Shown here: one piece after another, positions 49,019 through 57,579 of the stretch
Position numbering within the stretch: position 1 is the stretch's first letter
How the letters are laid out: every line of letters begins with the position of its first letter
Source of the DNA: Phaeospirillum tilakii
GTDB taxonomy: Bacteria > Pseudomonadota > Alphaproteobacteria > Rhodospirillales > Magnetospirillaceae
DNA length: 64,000 nt
NCBI RefSeq assembly: GCF_042683125.1
Contig: NZ_JBHUIY010000005.1
Coordinates: forward strand, 1 to 64,000
Direction of reading: 5' to 3'
Notes under the pieces: model-generated
Told to the model about the DNA's origin: nothing
Seen by the model: only the letters and a program-made list of their open reading frames with translations
Database searches by the model: none
Made by a program: the position numbers and the translations under genes

Positions 49019-49819
49019 ATGGATGGGGACGGGGAACGGATCGAGGCGACGCTGGCGCTGCGCCGGTCGGGGCGCGGCGCGGTGGGGCGCGACCGCATCC
49101 GCCTGCTGGAGGAACTGTCGCGGCTGGGCAGCATCGCCGCCGCCGCCGAGGCGGTCGGGCTCAGCTACAAGGGGGCGTGGGAAGCGCTCAACGCCGTCAA
49201 CAACCTGCTGCCGCGTCCGGTGTTCGCCGCCCAGAGCGGCGGCCGCCATGGCGGCGGCGCCAGCCTGACCGCCGAGGGCGAGGCGCTGATCCGCGCCTTC
49301 CGCCTGCTGGAGGACCGGCTGGAGCGGGTGGCCGACCTGCTGTCCGCCGGCAGCCCCGGGCTCGACCCGCCGCTGCTGCTGAGCCGGATCGGCCTGCGCA
49401 CCACCGCCGGCAACGCCATCCGTGGCCGGATCGAAGCGTTGCGGCCGGACGGGGTCAATCAGGCGGTGACGCTGCGGCTCAACCAGACCGTCACCCTCAC
49501 CGCCCTGGTCACCGCCGACAGTGCCGCCGACCTCGCCTTGACGCCGGGGCAGGAGGTCACCGCGCTGATCGCCGCCAGTGTGGTGGTGCTGGCGCCCGGC
49601 CCGGCGCGGCCGGCCAGCAGCGCCGCCAATGCCCTCCCCGGCCGGGTCGCCCGCCGCGACGACGGCCCGGTCGGCAGCGCGGTGACGATCGATCTCGGCG
49701 AGGGCAAGACCCTGTCGGCGCTGGTCACCCGCGCCGCCGCCGAGGAACTGGCCCTCGCCCCGGGCGATCCGGTGTGGGCGCTGGTCCAGGCCGCCCACGT
49801 CGTCATCGCGATCGACTGA
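49019..49819 (+). CDS. modE: Molybdate-responsive transcriptional regulator ModE
   Basis: ModE binds molybdate and controls molybdate uptake and molybdoenzyme genes. The 266-residue product has an N-terminal LysR-like winged helix (RIRLLEELSRLGSIAAAAEAVGLSYKGAWEALNAVNNLLPRPV, about 22-65). Two tandem Mop/TOBE domains follow (RIGLRTTAGNAIRGRIEALRPDGVNQAVTLRL and NALPGRVARRDDGPVGSAVTIDL). The length is that of full ModE. The modABC transporter genes are not in the window. Confidence 0.94.
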   Translation: MDGDGERIEATLALRRSGRGAVGRDRIRLLEELSRLGSIAAAAEAVGLSYKGAWEALNAVNNLLPRPVFAAQSGGRHGGGASLTAEGEALIRAFRLLEDRLERVADLLSAGSPGLDPPLLLSRIGLRTTAGNAIRGRIEALRPDGVNQAVTLRLNQTVTLTALVTADSAADLALTPGQEVTALIAASVVVLAPGPARPASSAANALPGRVARRDDGPVGSAVTIDLGEGKTLSALVTRAAAEELALAPGDPVWALVQAAHVVIAID

Positions 49820-49822
49820 ACC

Positions 49823-51049
49823 TCAGCGCCGGCGGAAATAATAGGGCAGGTAGGCCAGCAGCGCCGCCCCCTGCAACAGGGCGCAGGCATAGAACGGCAG
49901 GCCGATCCGCCAGTCGCCGGGCGGCAGATGCGACACCGCCGCCAGCAGCGGCGCGCCGACCAGCGGGGCGACCACCCCGGCCAGACTGTTGAGGGCGCTG
50001 ACCGCGCCCAGCGCCTGCCCCTGGGTGCGGGCGTCGGCGGCGGCGGAGATCAGGCTGTTGAGGGTGGCGCTGACGGTATAGCCGAGCAGGTTGAGCAGGA
50101 TCACCGCATAGATCATCCAGCCCTCGGGGACGGCGCCGAAGCCGATACAGGCGAGGCTGCACGAGGCCAGCCCGGCCAGGGCCAGGCTGCGCGGGGTGAA
50201 CCAGCGCAGCAGGCGGCCGAGCAGCAGCCCCTGCACCAGCACCGCCATCCCGCCGACCGCCGCCAGCGACCAGCCGTTCTGTTCCGGCCCCCAGCCGAAC
50301 TTGAAGCTGGTGAACAGCACCCAACTGGTGAACTGGAGGAACTGGCCGAGCGCGTTGAGGGCCAGCACCAAGGCCAGCCCGCCGACCCCGCGCAGCCGGA
50401 GCAGGGCCGAGAACGAGGCCAGCGGATCGACCGCGCGCCAGCGGAACGGCCGGCGCCGTTCGGGCGGCAGCGATTCCGGCAGCACCAGCCAGCCATAGAG
50501 CAGATTGACCATCGCCAGCCCGCCGCCGACGAAGAACGGCAGGCGCAGATCGATCGCCCCCAGGCTGCCGCCCAGCATCGGCCCGACGATGAAGCCGACC
50601 CCGAACATCGCCCCGAGCAGGCCGAAGCGGCGGGCGCGCTGCTCGGGCGGGGTGATGTCGGCGACATAGGCGTTGGCGACCGCCGCGTTGGCCTGCAACG
50701 CCCCGCCGACCAGCCGCACCGCGATCAGCATCCACAGCGCGCTGGCGAGACCGGTGGCGAACAGGTTGAGGCCGAGCCCGCAGAACCCCAGCAGCAGCAC
50801 CGGCCGCCGCCCGAACGAATCCGACAGCGCCCCCAGCACCGGGGTGCCGATCAGGTTGGCGAAGCCGAAGGCGACCATCACCACCCCGAACCAGAACGCC
50901 TGCTCGGCCGGCGAGACGGTGAAGCCGCCGACCAGCGCCGGCAGCACCGGAACGATCACCCCGATCGTCACCATGTCGATCAGCACCGTCAGCATGATGA
51001 ACGGCATCGCCGCGTTGAAGGCGAAGGGTCGGGACGAAATCATGGTCAC
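49823..51049 (-). CDS. MFS transporter of the tetracycline-resistance (TCR/Tet) type
   Basis: The 408-residue antiporter has twelve predicted helices with MPFIMLTVLIDMVTIGVIVPVLPALVGGF, the A-motif GALSDSFGRRPVLLLGFCGLGLNL, antiporter C-motif GPMLGGSLGAIDLRLPFFVGGGLA, and NAYVADITPPEQRARRFGLLGAMFGVGFIVG. It has the TetA-like build, but family members are mostly drug or sugar efflux pumps of unknown substrate, and no TetR regulator is adjacent. Its stop is 3 bases from the convergent modE stop. A second Met two codons in (51043) is a possible start. Confidence 0.88.
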   Translation of the reverse strand: MTMISSRPFAFNAAMPFIMLTVLIDMVTIGVIVPVLPALVGGFTVSPAEQAFWFGVVMVAFGFANLIGTPVLGALSDSFGRRPVLLLGFCGLGLNLFATGLASALWMLIAVRLVGGALQANAAVANAYVADITPPEQRARRFGLLGAMFGVGFIVGPMLGGSLGAIDLRLPFFVGGGLAMVNLLYGWLVLPESLPPERRRPFRWRAVDPLASFSALLRLRGVGGLALVLALNALGQFLQFTSWVLFTSFKFGWGPEQNGWSLAAVGGMAVLVQGLLLGRLLRWFTPRSLALAGLASCSLACIGFGAVPEGWMIYAVILLNLLGYTVSATLNSLISAAADARTQGQALGAVSALNSLAGVVAPLVGAPLLAAVSHLPPGDWRIGLPFYACALLQGAALLAYLPYYFRRR

Positions 51050-51125
51050 TCCAGGCCAGGGCGGCCGCGCCGGCCCCCGTCAGCCGACACTACCGACCCC
51101 CGGCCCGGAAGTCTCGCGCGACACA

Positions 51126-51264
51126 CCAAGCCGTTGGGCAGGGCTGCCGCCCCGCCACCCCGCTTGGGGAGCAAAGCTCCCCAAACCCCTCATTTTTTCG
51201 ATACCAGGGGGGTCCGGGGCTCCGCCCCGGGCGGGTTCGCGGGCGGCAGCCCGCGCGGGTCGCG
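51126..51264. repeat. Palindromic element B5, overlapping the helicase 3' end
   Basis: Hairpins GGGCTGCCGCCC-type left end, TTGGGGAGCAAAGCTCCCCAA, a CCCCTCATTTTTTCGATACCA core with GGGGGG, CCGGGGCTCCGCCCCGG and GCGGGCGGCAGCCCGC. The right half lies inside the helicase reading frame and supplies its last residues and stop. Confidence 0.85.
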
Positions 51265-53646
51265 GGACCGCATCGCCCCGGGCGGGGTGGCGACGGGCTG
51301 ATACCCGATCCCGGCCAGCAGGCGGCGCACCGGGTCTGGACCGAGGCCGAGCAGGCCGCACAGCTCGGGACCGGGCACGAACGGCCCGCCGCGCGCGGCG
51401 GCGCGGGCGGTCTGGGCCACCCGTTCGAGGATGTCGGCCCGCACCGCCACCCCGCCGCGCAGCGGATAGCCGACCGCCGGATAGAAATCGGCCGGGTCGT
51501 CGGGGCCGAGTTCCAGCGCGGTGCGGGCACCGGGCAGCGGCGGCGGCGGACGGTCGGCGGCGAGGCTCCACAACAGGGCGCGCACCGCCTGGACCGGCGG
51601 TTTCAGCAGCGCCGGCAGGAACAGGGCGTGCTGGCCGAGGCGGATGCCGAGCCTGGCCAGCGCCTGCCGGTCGGCGGGGGTCAACAGGGCCAGGGTGGCG
51701 CGGGCCGGGCCGCGCGCGGCCGAGCCCCAGCCCTCGACCAGATGGTGGACCAGCCCGCGCGCCGGCCCGGTCAGGCCGGCCTCGGTGGCGCGCAGCAGCG
51801 GGGCGAAGGCCTCGGCGATCCGGGCGCGGGCGGCGGCGGTGAGATGGCGGCGCAGCCGGTCGCGCGCCGCCGGGGCCAGCAGGTCGGACGATACCGGCTC
51901 GGCCAGCGGCTTCAGCGGATCGGTGCCGGGGCGCAGGGTGGCGACCACCGCGCCGTCCCAGAGCATCCCGCAAGGGTCGAGGGTGAAGGCGGCGGGTTCG
52001 GCGGCGAGCAGGCGCTCGACCCGGGCGGCGATCTCGCCTTGCAGGGCGCGGCCGGCGGCGGCGGCGACCACCCGGGCGGCGCCGCCGTTTTCGGCCGGGG
52101 CCGGGGCGAAGCTCAGCCCGTCGAGCCGGCCGATCAGATGGCCCTCGACCGTCACCGCCCCGCCCGCGTCCAGCTCGGCCCGCATCGCCTCGGGCTGGCG
52201 CAGCCGGCGCAGCAGCACGGCGGTGCGGCGGTCGATGAAGCGGTTGGTCAGGCGCTGGTGCAGCGCGTCGGACAGCCGGTCCTCGATCGCCCGGGTGACG
52301 CCCTGCCAGTGGCCGGGATCCTCGACCCAGTCGGCGCGATGGGAAATGAAGGTCCAGGTACGGATCGCGGCGATGCGGGCGACCAGGGTGTCGATCTCGC
52401 CCTCGGTGCGGTCGAGCCGCTCGATCGCGGCGGCGAGCCCGTCCTCCGGCAGCCGGCCGCGCGGCCCCGCCAAGGCGACGAACACCCATTTCAGCAGGCG
52501 GACGTGGGATTCATCCATCGTCTTGCGGAAATCGGGGATCTGGCACACCTCCCACAGCAGCCGGACCCGGGCCTGACCGCCGGCCAGCGCCTCGACCCCC
52601 GGATCGGCCGCCAGCGCCGCCAGGGCGCGCTGGTCGTCGGCATCGCGGGCGCGGGTCAGGCCGGCGCGGTCGGGCGGCCGGTCGAGGCTGGCCAGCAGCG
52701 CGCGCGGCGAGGTGAAGCGCAGGTCGCGATTGCGCCACATCAGGCTGCGCAGCGGGTCGAAACGGTGGTTCTCGACCGCCTCGATCAGCTCGGGATCGAG
52801 CGGAGGGGCGTCGGCGGTGGTGCCGAAGCTGCCGTCATTGAGGTGGCGGCCGGCGCGGCCGGCGATCTGGGCGATCTCGGCCGGGGCCAGCGGGCGCGGG
52901 CCGCGCCCGTCGAACTTGCGCAGGGCGGCGAAGGCGACGTGATCGACATCCATGTTGAGGCCCATCCCGATCGCGTCGGTGGCGACGATGTGATCGACCT
53001 CGCCGGCCTGATACAGCGCGACCTGGGCGTTGCGGGTGCGCGGGCTGAGCGCCCCCAGCACCACCGCCGCCCCGCCCCGGGCGCGCCGCACGCTCTCGGC
53101 CAGCCCGTAGACCTCGGCGGCGGAGAACGCCACCACCACCGAGCGCGGCGGCAGCCGGTCGAGCTTGCGCGGGCCGGCATGGACCAGCTTCGACAGGCGC
53201 GGCCGGGTGACGATCTCGGCCTCGGGCACCAGCCGGCGCAGCAGCGGGCGGATGGTGTCGGCGCCGAGGAACAGAGTCTCCTGCTCGCCCCGGGCATGGA
53301 GCAGCCGATCGGTGAAGACATGGCCGCGCTCGGGGTCGGCGCAGAGCTGGATCTCGTCGATGGCGAGGCAGGCGACCCGGCGGTCGAGCGGCATCGCCTC
53401 GACCGTGCAGACCAGCCAGCGCGGATGCGGCGGCAGGATCCGCTCCTCGCCGGTGATCAGCGCCACCGCCCCCGCCCCCTTGAGCCGGACGATCCGGTCG
53501 TAATTCTCGCGCGCCAGCAGCCGCAGCGGGAAGCCGATCATCCCGCTGGCGTGGCCCAGCATCCGCTCGAGGGCGAAATGGGTCTTGCCGGTGTTGGTCG
53601 GACCGAGCACGGCGACGATCCGCCCCCGGTCGCTGCTGTTGTTCAT
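51190..53646 (-). CDS. SUV3-like DEAD/DExH helicase
   Basis: This 818-residue protein is a bacterial relative of mitochondrial SUV3 RNA/DNA helicases. It has Walker A VLGPTNTGKTHFALERML (residues about 11-28), DExH-type CLAIDEIQLCADPERGH, VFLGADTIRPLLRR, helicase C-domain VALYQAGEVDHIVATDAIGMGLNMDVDHV, and motif VI AQIAGRAGRHLNDGSFGTT. A long C-terminal domain ends in a basic Zn-less tail. Unusually, its last 20 to 25 residues (RGLPPANPPGAEPRTPLV and stop) are encoded by the intergenic element B5. The gene body is typical; the tail is not. Confidence 0.9.
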   Translation of the reverse strand: MNNSSDRGRIVAVLGPTNTGKTHFALERMLGHASGMIGFPLRLLARENYDRIVRLKGAGAVALITGEERILPPHPRWLVCTVEAMPLDRRVACLAIDEIQLCADPERGHVFTDRLLHARGEQETLFLGADTIRPLLRRLVPEAEIVTRPRLSKLVHAGPRKLDRLPPRSVVVAFSAAEVYGLAESVRRARGGAAVVLGALSPRTRNAQVALYQAGEVDHIVATDAIGMGLNMDVDHVAFAALRKFDGRGPRPLAPAEIAQIAGRAGRHLNDGSFGTTADAPPLDPELIEAVENHRFDPLRSLMWRNRDLRFTSPRALLASLDRPPDRAGLTRARDADDQRALAALAADPGVEALAGGQARVRLLWEVCQIPDFRKTMDESHVRLLKWVFVALAGPRGRLPEDGLAAAIERLDRTEGEIDTLVARIAAIRTWTFISHRADWVEDPGHWQGVTRAIEDRLSDALHQRLTNRFIDRRTAVLLRRLRQPEAMRAELDAGGAVTVEGHLIGRLDGLSFAPAPAENGGAARVVAAAAGRALQGEIAARVERLLAAEPAAFTLDPCGMLWDGAVVATLRPGTDPLKPLAEPVSSDLLAPAARDRLRRHLTAAARARIAEAFAPLLRATEAGLTGPARGLVHHLVEGWGSAARGPARATLALLTPADRQALARLGIRLGQHALFLPALLKPPVQAVRALLWSLAADRPPPPLPGARTALELGPDDPADFYPAVGYPLRGGVAVRADILERVAQTARAAARGGPFVPGPELCGLLGLGPDPVRRLLAGIGYQPVATPPGAMRSRDPRGLPPANPPGAEPRTPLVSKK

Positions 53647-53870
53647 CCGCCTCCGCCCTGCCGCGCGCCACCCGGCGCCGGTCCGGCCCGACTGTAGGGC
53701 GCTTCCCCCGCCGACGGAAGCGCCTTGCCGGCGCGACTCCCCGGAATGAGAATAATAAAAAACCAGGATCTGCGGGATTTTGCTTACCCGGCCGCCCGCG
53801 ATCGTTGCCGAAGCCGGCGCGGCAGCCTAGACTTCGTTACAATTGTTTCACGACGGGCGGCGGCAACGAC

Positions 53871-55565
53871 ATGATCGGCAACCTTCCCCTTTCCTGGAAA
53901 CTCCTCTCCACCGTCGTCGGCGGGGTGCTGGGGTTCGGCGCGCTGACCGCGCTGGCGCTCGCCACGCAGTGGAACGGCATGGTCGAGGAACGGGCCGGCG
54001 CGCTGGGCCAGACCGCCGCGCTGGCCCGCGACGCCGCCGCCAGCCACCTCCAGGCGGCCGGACGCGGCGAGGTGGCCGAAACCGAGGCCAAGGCCCGCGC
54101 CCTGGCCCAGTTGCGCCAGGTGCGGGCCGGCGAGGCCAACAATTACATCTTCGTCCTGACCGACGACGGCACCATGCTGCTCAATCCCGGCTCGCCACAG
54201 CTGGAGGGGCGCTCGCTGCTCGACCGCACCGACGCGCGCGGGGTCGCCTTCATCCGCGACCTGATCGCCGGCGCCCGCCACGGCGGGGGCGTGGTGCGCT
54301 ATCTGTTCCCCAAGCCGGGCCAGACCGAGCCGAGCGAAAAGATGACGGTGGCGGTGCGGCTGGAGCCGTGGGGCTGGACCGTCGGCACCGGGCTTTATCT
54401 CGACGATCTCGACCGGCGGTTCTGGACCTCGGCCGGCCAGCAGATCGTCGCCGCCCTGCTGCTGACCCTGATCTCGCTCGGCTGGGTGCTGCTGCTCGGC
54501 CGCCACATCTCGACCCCGCTGGTGCGGCTGTCCGAGGTCACCCGCCGCCTCGCCGGGGGCGATTACGAGGCCGACGCCGCCGGGGCGGTGCGGACCGGGC
54601 GCGGCGACGAGATCGGGGTGCTGGCCCAGTCGATCCAGGTGCTGCGCGACGAAGCGCGCGAGGCCGACCACCTGCGCCGCGACCAGGAGGAACAGCGCCG
54701 CGCCGCCGCCGCCGAACGGCGCCAGGGCGCGCTCAAGATGGCCGACCAGTTCGAGGGCAGCGTCCAGCAGGTGGCCCAGGTGATCGGCTCGACCGCCAGC
54801 CAGATGCAGCAGGCGGCCGAGCTGATGTCGCGCACGGTGTCCGACGTCGCCACCGCCGCCGACCGGGTGTCGGCCTCGGCCGGGCAGGCCAGCGACAACG
54901 CCACGGTGATGGTCTCGGCCGCCGACCAGTTGAGCGAATCGATCGCCGAGATCAGCCGGCAGGTGCGCCATTCCAACCAGATCTCGGCCGAGGCGGTGCA
55001 GTCGCAGAAGCGCACCGACGCCCTGGTCCAGGGCCTCGCCGCCGCCGTCGGCAAGATCGGCGAGGTCAGCGCCCTGATCACCGACATCGCCAACCAGACC
55101 AACCTGCTGGCCTTGAACGCGACGATCGAGGCGGCGCGGGCCGGCGAGGCCGGCAAGGGCTTCGCGGTGGTCGCCAACGAGGTCAAGCACCTCGCCAACC
55201 AGACCGCGCGCGCCACCGAGGAGATCGGCGCCCAGATCGCCACCGTCCAGGACGCCACCCGCGACGCCATCAGCGCGATCGACCAGATCGGCACCACCAT
55301 CACCACCATCAACGAGGTGGCGGCGGCGATCGCCGGGGCGGTCGAACGCCAGCAGAGCGCCACCGGCGAGATCGCCCGCAACGCCCGCGACGCGGTCGAG
55401 GGCACAAGGGCGGTGGGCGACCATCTCGACGGGCTGCGCACCACCAACCACGCCGCCCAGGGCGCCGCCGGCGAGGTGCTCGCCGCCGCCCGCCAACTCG
55501 CCAGCGAGGCCCAGCGCCTCGACGGCGAGGTCCATGCCTTCCTGACCTCGGTGCGGGCCGGCTGA
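53871..55565 (+). CDS. Methyl-accepting chemotaxis protein with Cache domain
   Basis: The 564-residue transmembrane chemoreceptor has a membrane segment (LLSTVVGGVLGFGALTALALA), a periplasmic single-Cache domain (NNYIFVLTDDGTMLLNPGSPQLEGRSL and AVRLEPWGWTVGTGLYLDD), and a second membrane segment (IVAALLLTLISLGWVLLLG). A HAMP domain (RHISTPLVRLSEVTRRLAGGDYEAD) leads to the long signalling coiled coil with the hairpin tip ALITDIANQTNLLALNATIEAARAGEAGKGFAVVANEVKHLA. It should act with a CheA/CheW system elsewhere and, with fliN, implies motility. ATG at 53871 is chosen because it gives the signal anchor. Confidence 0.93.
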   Translation: MIGNLPLSWKLLSTVVGGVLGFGALTALALATQWNGMVEERAGALGQTAALARDAAASHLQAAGRGEVAETEAKARALAQLRQVRAGEANNYIFVLTDDGTMLLNPGSPQLEGRSLLDRTDARGVAFIRDLIAGARHGGGVVRYLFPKPGQTEPSEKMTVAVRLEPWGWTVGTGLYLDDLDRRFWTSAGQQIVAALLLTLISLGWVLLLGRHISTPLVRLSEVTRRLAGGDYEADAAGAVRTGRGDEIGVLAQSIQVLRDEAREADHLRRDQEEQRRAAAAERRQGALKMADQFEGSVQQVAQVIGSTASQMQQAAELMSRTVSDVATAADRVSASAGQASDNATVMVSAADQLSESIAEISRQVRHSNQISAEAVQSQKRTDALVQGLAAAVGKIGEVSALITDIANQTNLLALNATIEAARAGEAGKGFAVVANEVKHLANQTARATEEIGAQIATVQDATRDAISAIDQIGTTITTINEVAAAIAGAVERQQSATGEIARNARDAVEGTRAVGDHLDGLRTTNHAAQGAAGEVLAAARQLASEAQRLDGEVHAFLTSVRAG

Positions 55566-55566
55566 G

Positions 55567-55636
55567 CCCCCGGCGGGGCTGCCGCCCCGCGCCCCGCCGG
55601 GAGGCTGGCGCCTCCAGACCTCCGCTGTTTTTCAAA
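55567..55636. repeat. Palindromic element B6, truncated
   Basis: It starts at the chemoreceptor stop: CCGGCGGGGCTGCCGCCCCG, then CGGGAGGCTGGCGCCTCCAG and GACCTCCGCTGTTTTTCAAA. The expected GGGGG arm and the right-hand hairpins are missing. It separates the chemoreceptor from the Y-like RNA genes on the other strand and is the likely transcription end for both. Confidence 0.7.
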
Positions 55637-55660
55637 GTGATGTGGGCTCCCCGGGACGGA

Positions 55661-55760
55661 GGGCGCGGCGACGAGAGGGGGGAGGACGTCTCCGGCCGCA
55701 GCCGGGAAGGAGTCGAACCTTCTTGTCCCTGATGTAGTCCTCCCGGCATTCGCCGCGCCC
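55661..55760 (-). ncRNA. Y RNA-like RNA 2 (YrlB-like)
   Basis: On the minus strand the ends pair: GGGCGCGGCGA with TCGCCGCGCCC (55750-55760/55661-55671). Then come an asymmetric bulge (ATGCC against CCCTCTCG) and a second perfect 8-bp stem GGGAGGAC/GTCCTCCC. The 5' strand holds GGCGAATG, which fits the GNCGAAN0-1G motif of bacterial Ro-binding Y RNA stems (as I recall it from the literature). The loop region has a perfect T-arm mimic GAAGG-TTCGACT-CCTTC and a CCGGC-TGCG-GCCGG hairpin. It lacks a D arm, so it is the smaller member of the pair. Ends are inferred from the stem. Confidence 0.75.
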
Positions 55761-55788
55761 CGCCGCCCCACCGGCTGACGCCGGCGGG

Positions 55789-55942
55789 AGGCCGTGGCGA
55801 CGAGGGGGATGGGAACGTCCTTGAGCTACCACTCGGATGGGCGGATTCGAACCGCGTCTCCCGGGGGACCCGGGCGCTCTACGCTGGACATGCGGGGCTG
55901 GGCCCCTGATCGATGTATTCCCATCGGCATTCGCCACGGCCT
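55789..55942 (-). ncRNA. Y RNA-like RNA 1 with permuted tRNA-like module (YrlA-like)
   Basis: The RNA begins 6 bases after the rsr stop. A perfect 12-bp stem joins AGGCCGTGGCGA (55931-55942) to TCGCCACGGCCT (55789-55800). A bulge with ATGCC follows, then an 8-bp stem GATGGGAA/TTCCCATC. GGCGAATG lies in the same place as in RNA 2, and both share TACATC and CAGGG after the second stem. Inside, GCGG-TTCGAAT-CCGC (55841-55855) is a T arm. GTAGAGC and TAGCTCA (around 55876-55882 and 55822-55828) form a D-stem. CCAT-CCGA-GTGG (55829-55840) is a capped acceptor-like stem. CCCG-7-CGGG resembles an anticodon arm. The order is that of a circularly permuted tRNA opened in the D loop. Secondary structure was paired by hand. 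Confidence 0.8.
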
Positions 55943-55948
55943 GTTGCG

Positions 55949-57487
55949 TCACACCTCCATCCTGTCGATCTCCCCGACCCAATCGCGGCTTTCGCCCCGG
56001 GCGAAGCGCGCCATCGTCTCGAACACCGCGTCGGAGAAGCCTCCGACATTGAGGATGTCCGCCCCCGAGGCCGCCTGGGTCGAGCCGTGGGGCTGCAGAT
56101 CAATGCAGACCAGCCGGAGCCCGGGGTTGCGCCGCTGGAGCCGGCGAAACGCCCGCATCGTCGCGGTGGCGCCGTCGGTGCGGGCATCGACCCAGGACTG
56201 GTTGTCCGAGACGATGACGATCAGATCGACCCGGGCCCGCTCCCGCTCAAGCTGGACCAGCGGGGCCGAGACGTTGGTGCCGCCGCCGCCGACCGCCGCC
56301 AGCCGGGCGGCATTGACCGCGATCCGCGCCGTAGCTTCGACCCGGACCGACACCACCCGATGTTCGAACGGCAGCACCCGCGCCTCCGGGTTCGAGCGCA
56401 GCAACGCCGAGGCGATCAGCGCCGCCACGTCGACGCAGCGCACCGCCGTCGTCGCCCCCCGGCGATGACCGGTCAACGGCGAGGACATCGAACCGGACAC
56501 GTCGGGGCAGACCACGACCGCGCCCTCGATCCGCGGCACCACCGCCAGCGCGCGTTCCAGCACCGTTTCCAGCGCCGCCTGGACCCGCAACGGAACGCCG
56601 GCACCGACCGCCTTCAGCGCCATCATCATCTGATAGGGCTGCCCCAGCGCCCGATCCGCCGCCTCCAGCCGCGCCGCCACCGCTTCGGCCACCCCGGGCA
56701 CCCGAAACGCGCCTTGGCGCGCCAGGGTGTTGAGGTTGAGACGCAGCGCCTGCGCCCCCATCCGGAGGGCGAGTTCCCCCCACTGGTCCGGCGTCAGCGC
56801 CTGTCCCACCAGCCAGGAGAACGGCACCGGCGGCAGCGCGCCGTCCCGTGTCGGCTTCCAGGCCTCGAAGGCGGCGATCGGCTCCGGCAGCGCCGCGACG
56901 TCGTAGGGACGGTCGAGCAGCCAGCCGTAGAACGCCCGCCGCTCGGGATCGGCCGGCCGGGGATGGACCATCCGCACGATGTCCTTCAGCGATGGCGCGG
57001 TGCCGGTGGCCGCCGCCATCAGATCCTCGATCGTGGCCTGCTCCAGCCAGTGCTGCACCAACCGCTTCGGCCGGGTGCCGAGCGAGCTGCGGCCAACCTG
57101 ACCGGAGCGCAGGATCTGGACGTAGGTCCGCAGCATGCGCCCGCTGTCGATCACCCGATGGAACAGCCGCGCCGCCAGCACCGGATCGATTGTGGTGAGA
57201 TAGGCGGCCAGCAGCGCCGGCATGTCCTTCATCGCGCCGAAGCGCCGGGCATAGACGGCCGCCTTGGCGACGAACAGCGGATCGACCGCGCGGGCCGCCG
57301 CCACCACATCGGCCAGTTGGGCCTCGGCGGTGCCATAGAACGTGTCGGCCAGGGTGCCGGTGGCGGCCAGGTGGGCCAGCCGGGCCTCGGGACCATAGGC
57401 ATAGGCCGGAGCGCCCTCGGCGTTGCGGCTGTCGGCCCGGGGCAGCAGCCGCGCCAGTGCCGAAGCGAACAGACTTTTGTTGGCCAT
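55949..57487 (-). CDS. rsr: Ro60 ortholog Rsr (TROVE/VWA domain RNA-binding protein)
   Basis: Rsr is a ring-shaped Ro protein that binds Y RNA and structured or damaged RNAs; in bacteria it can tether PNPase. The 512-residue product has an N-terminal TROVE/HEAT-repeat domain (VDPLFVAKAAVYARRFGAMKDMPALLAAYLT, LIKRLVQHWLEQATIEDLM-like sequence) and a C-terminal von Willebrand A domain. The VWA domain has the MIDAS Asp329-x-Ser-x-Ser (VCPDVSGSMSSP) and a GGGGTNVSAPL loop. GGGAGGACGGG precedes the ATG at 57487. A sigma54 promoter lies about 95 bases upstream, divergent rtcR beyond it, and two Y-like RNAs directly downstream. Confidence 0.93.
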   Translation of the reverse strand: MANKSLFASALARLLPRADSRNAEGAPAYAYGPEARLAHLAATGTLADTFYGTAEAQLADVVAAARAVDPLFVAKAAVYARRFGAMKDMPALLAAYLTTIDPVLAARLFHRVIDSGRMLRTYVQILRSGQVGRSSLGTRPKRLVQHWLEQATIEDLMAAATGTAPSLKDIVRMVHPRPADPERRAFYGWLLDRPYDVAALPEPIAAFEAWKPTRDGALPPVPFSWLVGQALTPDQWGELALRMGAQALRLNLNTLARQGAFRVPGVAEAVAARLEAADRALGQPYQMMMALKAVGAGVPLRVQAALETVLERALAVVPRIEGAVVVCPDVSGSMSSPLTGHRRGATTAVRCVDVAALIASALLRSNPEARVLPFEHRVVSVRVEATARIAVNAARLAAVGGGGTNVSAPLVQLERERARVDLIVIVSDNQSWVDARTDGATATMRAFRRLQRRNPGLRLVCIDLQPHGSTQAASGADILNVGGFSDAVFETMARFARGESRDWVGEIDRMEV

Positions 57488-57579
57488 CCCGTCCTCCCTA
57501 GTCGCGGTGGGGCGCCCTGCCCTGTCCGGCCACCCCTGGTTGCCCCGCGCCGACGGCACCGCGTCGGCGTCTGTCGAGA

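Noticed and set aside
49823..51049. Tetracycline-resistance determinant
   Set aside because: The protein has the general TCR/Tet MFS build, but nothing supports tetracycline specificity and no TetR is adjacent, so I call it only an MFS exporter.
53784..55535. A 583-codon minus-strand open frame
   Set aside because: It is the exact antisense of the chemoreceptor, which has clear HAMP and signalling domains.
55661..55942. tRNA-like T arms, considered as true tRNA genes
   Set aside because: Neither has a normal D-anticodon-T order, a 7-bp acceptor with 3' CCA, or a usable anticodon loop; the enclosing stems and the rsr neighbour fit Y RNAs.
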